Assembly: GCF_031348265.1 (NCBI RefSeq) | Contig: NZ_CP133771.1 | Span: 1,674,001-1,738,000 of the forward strand | Direction of reading: 5' to 3' | Length of the DNA stretch: 64,000 nt | DNA from: Streptomyces collinus | Lineage (GTDB): Bacteria > Actinomycetota > Actinomycetes > Streptomycetales > Streptomycetaceae | Part shown: piece by piece, positions 63,432 to 64,000 of the stretch | How positions within the stretch are numbered: position 1 is the stretch's first letter | How the letters are laid out: every line of letters starts with the position of its first letter | Translations under genes and position numbers: made by a program | The notes under the pieces: generated by a model | Seen by the model: the letters and a program-made list of their open reading frames with translations, nothing else | What the model was told of the DNA's origin: nothing | Databases searched by the model: none

Positions 63432-64000
63432 TCAGACCGTGCCGAGGATGTCCACGGTGAAGACCAGCGTGTTCTTGGCCAGCTCACTCTGCGGGCTCGC
63501 GCCGTAGCCGAGCGAGGGCGGGATCACCAGCAGCACCCGGTCGCCCACGTGCTTGCCGACGAGGCCCTTGTCCCAGCCTGCCACCACGGAGCCGTTGCCG
63601 ATCTGGAAGGCGGTGGCGCCGCCGTGGTCCCAGGAGGAGTCGAACTTCTTGCCGTCCTCCCACTTGACGCCGGTGTACTGCGCGATGAGTCCCTGGCCGG
63701 CCTCGACCTTCTTGCCGTCGCCCTTGATCAGCACCTGCTCCTTGAGGTCCTTGGGAGCCTTCTCGCCCTTGGGGACGGTGATGACCGCGGCCTTCTGCGA
63801 CGGGGACTTCACCTCGGGCATGCCCGGCTCGGAGGGCGCCTGCTCACCCTTGGCCTCGGCCTTGGTGTCGACGCTCGCGGCACCGACCGGGTCGACCACC
63901 CAGATCAGCACGTCCTTGGCGGAGATCCCGGAGGAGGTGTTGAGGCTCTGGCCGATCAGATCGCCCGCGGTGCCCTGCACCAGGATCCGGCTGCCGGGCT
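63432..64000 (-). CDS. Longer FKBP-type isomerase, 5' end outside window
   Basis: Visible C-terminal part (189 codons plus two bases). An FKBP domain at the end (VLIKGDGKKVEAGQGLIAQYTGVKWEDGKKFDSSWDHGG ... VVAGWDKGLVGKHVGDRVLLVIPPSLGYG ... LVFTVDILGTV) is preceded by a Ala/Lys/Glu/Pro-rich linker and another domain end (VLIWVVDPVGAA) that looks like the last strand of a second FKBP domain. A tandem-FKBP lipoprotein is the usual form in Streptomyces; the signal would lie outside the window. Confidence 0.9.
   Translation of the reverse strand, partial: PGSRILVQGTAGDLIGQSLNTSSGISAKDVLIWVVDPVGAASVDTKAEAKGEQAPSEPGMPEVKSPSQKAAVITVPKGEKAPKDLKEQVLIKGDGKKVEAGQGLIAQYTGVKWEDGKKFDSSWDHGGATAFQIGNGSVVAGWDKGLVGKHVGDRVLLVIPPSLGYGASPQSELAKNTLVFTVDILGTV

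Overview
The window is a stretch of actinobacterial chromosome, almost certainly Streptomyces. The DNA is very GC-rich, GTG starts and ATGA/GTGA stop-start overlaps are common, and there is a conservon (histidine-kinase-like, roadblock, DUF742, small GTPase, P450), a MocR regulator, a mycosin protease and the PafB/PafC pair. Gene order resembles what I recall of the S. coelicolor arg - pheST - infC - glnA4 - proVX - rar - tat - paf region; that is recollection, not a search. Most genes lie on the minus strand. I see no rRNA, tRNA, CRISPR array, insertion sequence or prophage.

Layout. 1-4.3 kb: arginine operon argC-argJ-argB-argD, read leftward, every junction a 4-bp overlap, preceded by two ARG-box-like sites. 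4.4-16.8 kb: accessory and housekeeping genes (secreted GH51 arabinofuranosidase, degenerate histidine phosphatase, MocR/EamA divergent pair sharing a CATG, Tat-exported GHL10 protein, 3-hydroxyacyl-CoA dehydrogenase, Nudix, NsdA-like regulator). 17-25 kb: translation block pheS-pheT, an orphan sensor kinase, a SpoU methyltransferase and infC-rpmI-rplT with an AUC start and a leader terminator. 25-32 kb: SseB-like protein, mycosin coupled to a repeat-rich membrane protein, PLP enzyme, DUF2510 protein. 31.9-38.6 kb: gamma-glutamylation cassette (SDR, ALDH, GlnA4-type ligase, FadR regulator, APC permease, C26 hydrolase) likely for ethanolamine or a related amine. 38.6-42 kb: LysR/TDT transporter pair; XRE-cupin regulator with a BtuF-like protein lacking a signal peptide. 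42.3-46 kb: glycine-betaine-type ABC transporter with a permease fused to two binding domains. 46-49.8 kb: exonuclease, siderophore-interacting reductase with an iron box, acetyltransferase, pseudouridine synthase. 49.8-54.4 kb: conservon rarA-E with a CYP157-like P450. 54.8-64 kb: Ski2-like helicase, lipid-kinase-like protein, tatC-tatA, small proteins, PafC/PafB and two FKBPs, the last cut by the window edge.

Where I could read the bases I set starts by Shine-Dalgarno position, by overlap with the upstream stop, or by family alignment; several genes have longer in-frame extensions upstream that I rejected. The observations most worth following are the infC leader with its AUC start, the mycosin/repeat-protein pair, the pseudo-histidine-phosphatase, the two-sensor betaine transporter fusion, and the P450 with EQSLW in place of EXXR and a Gln-Pro tail.
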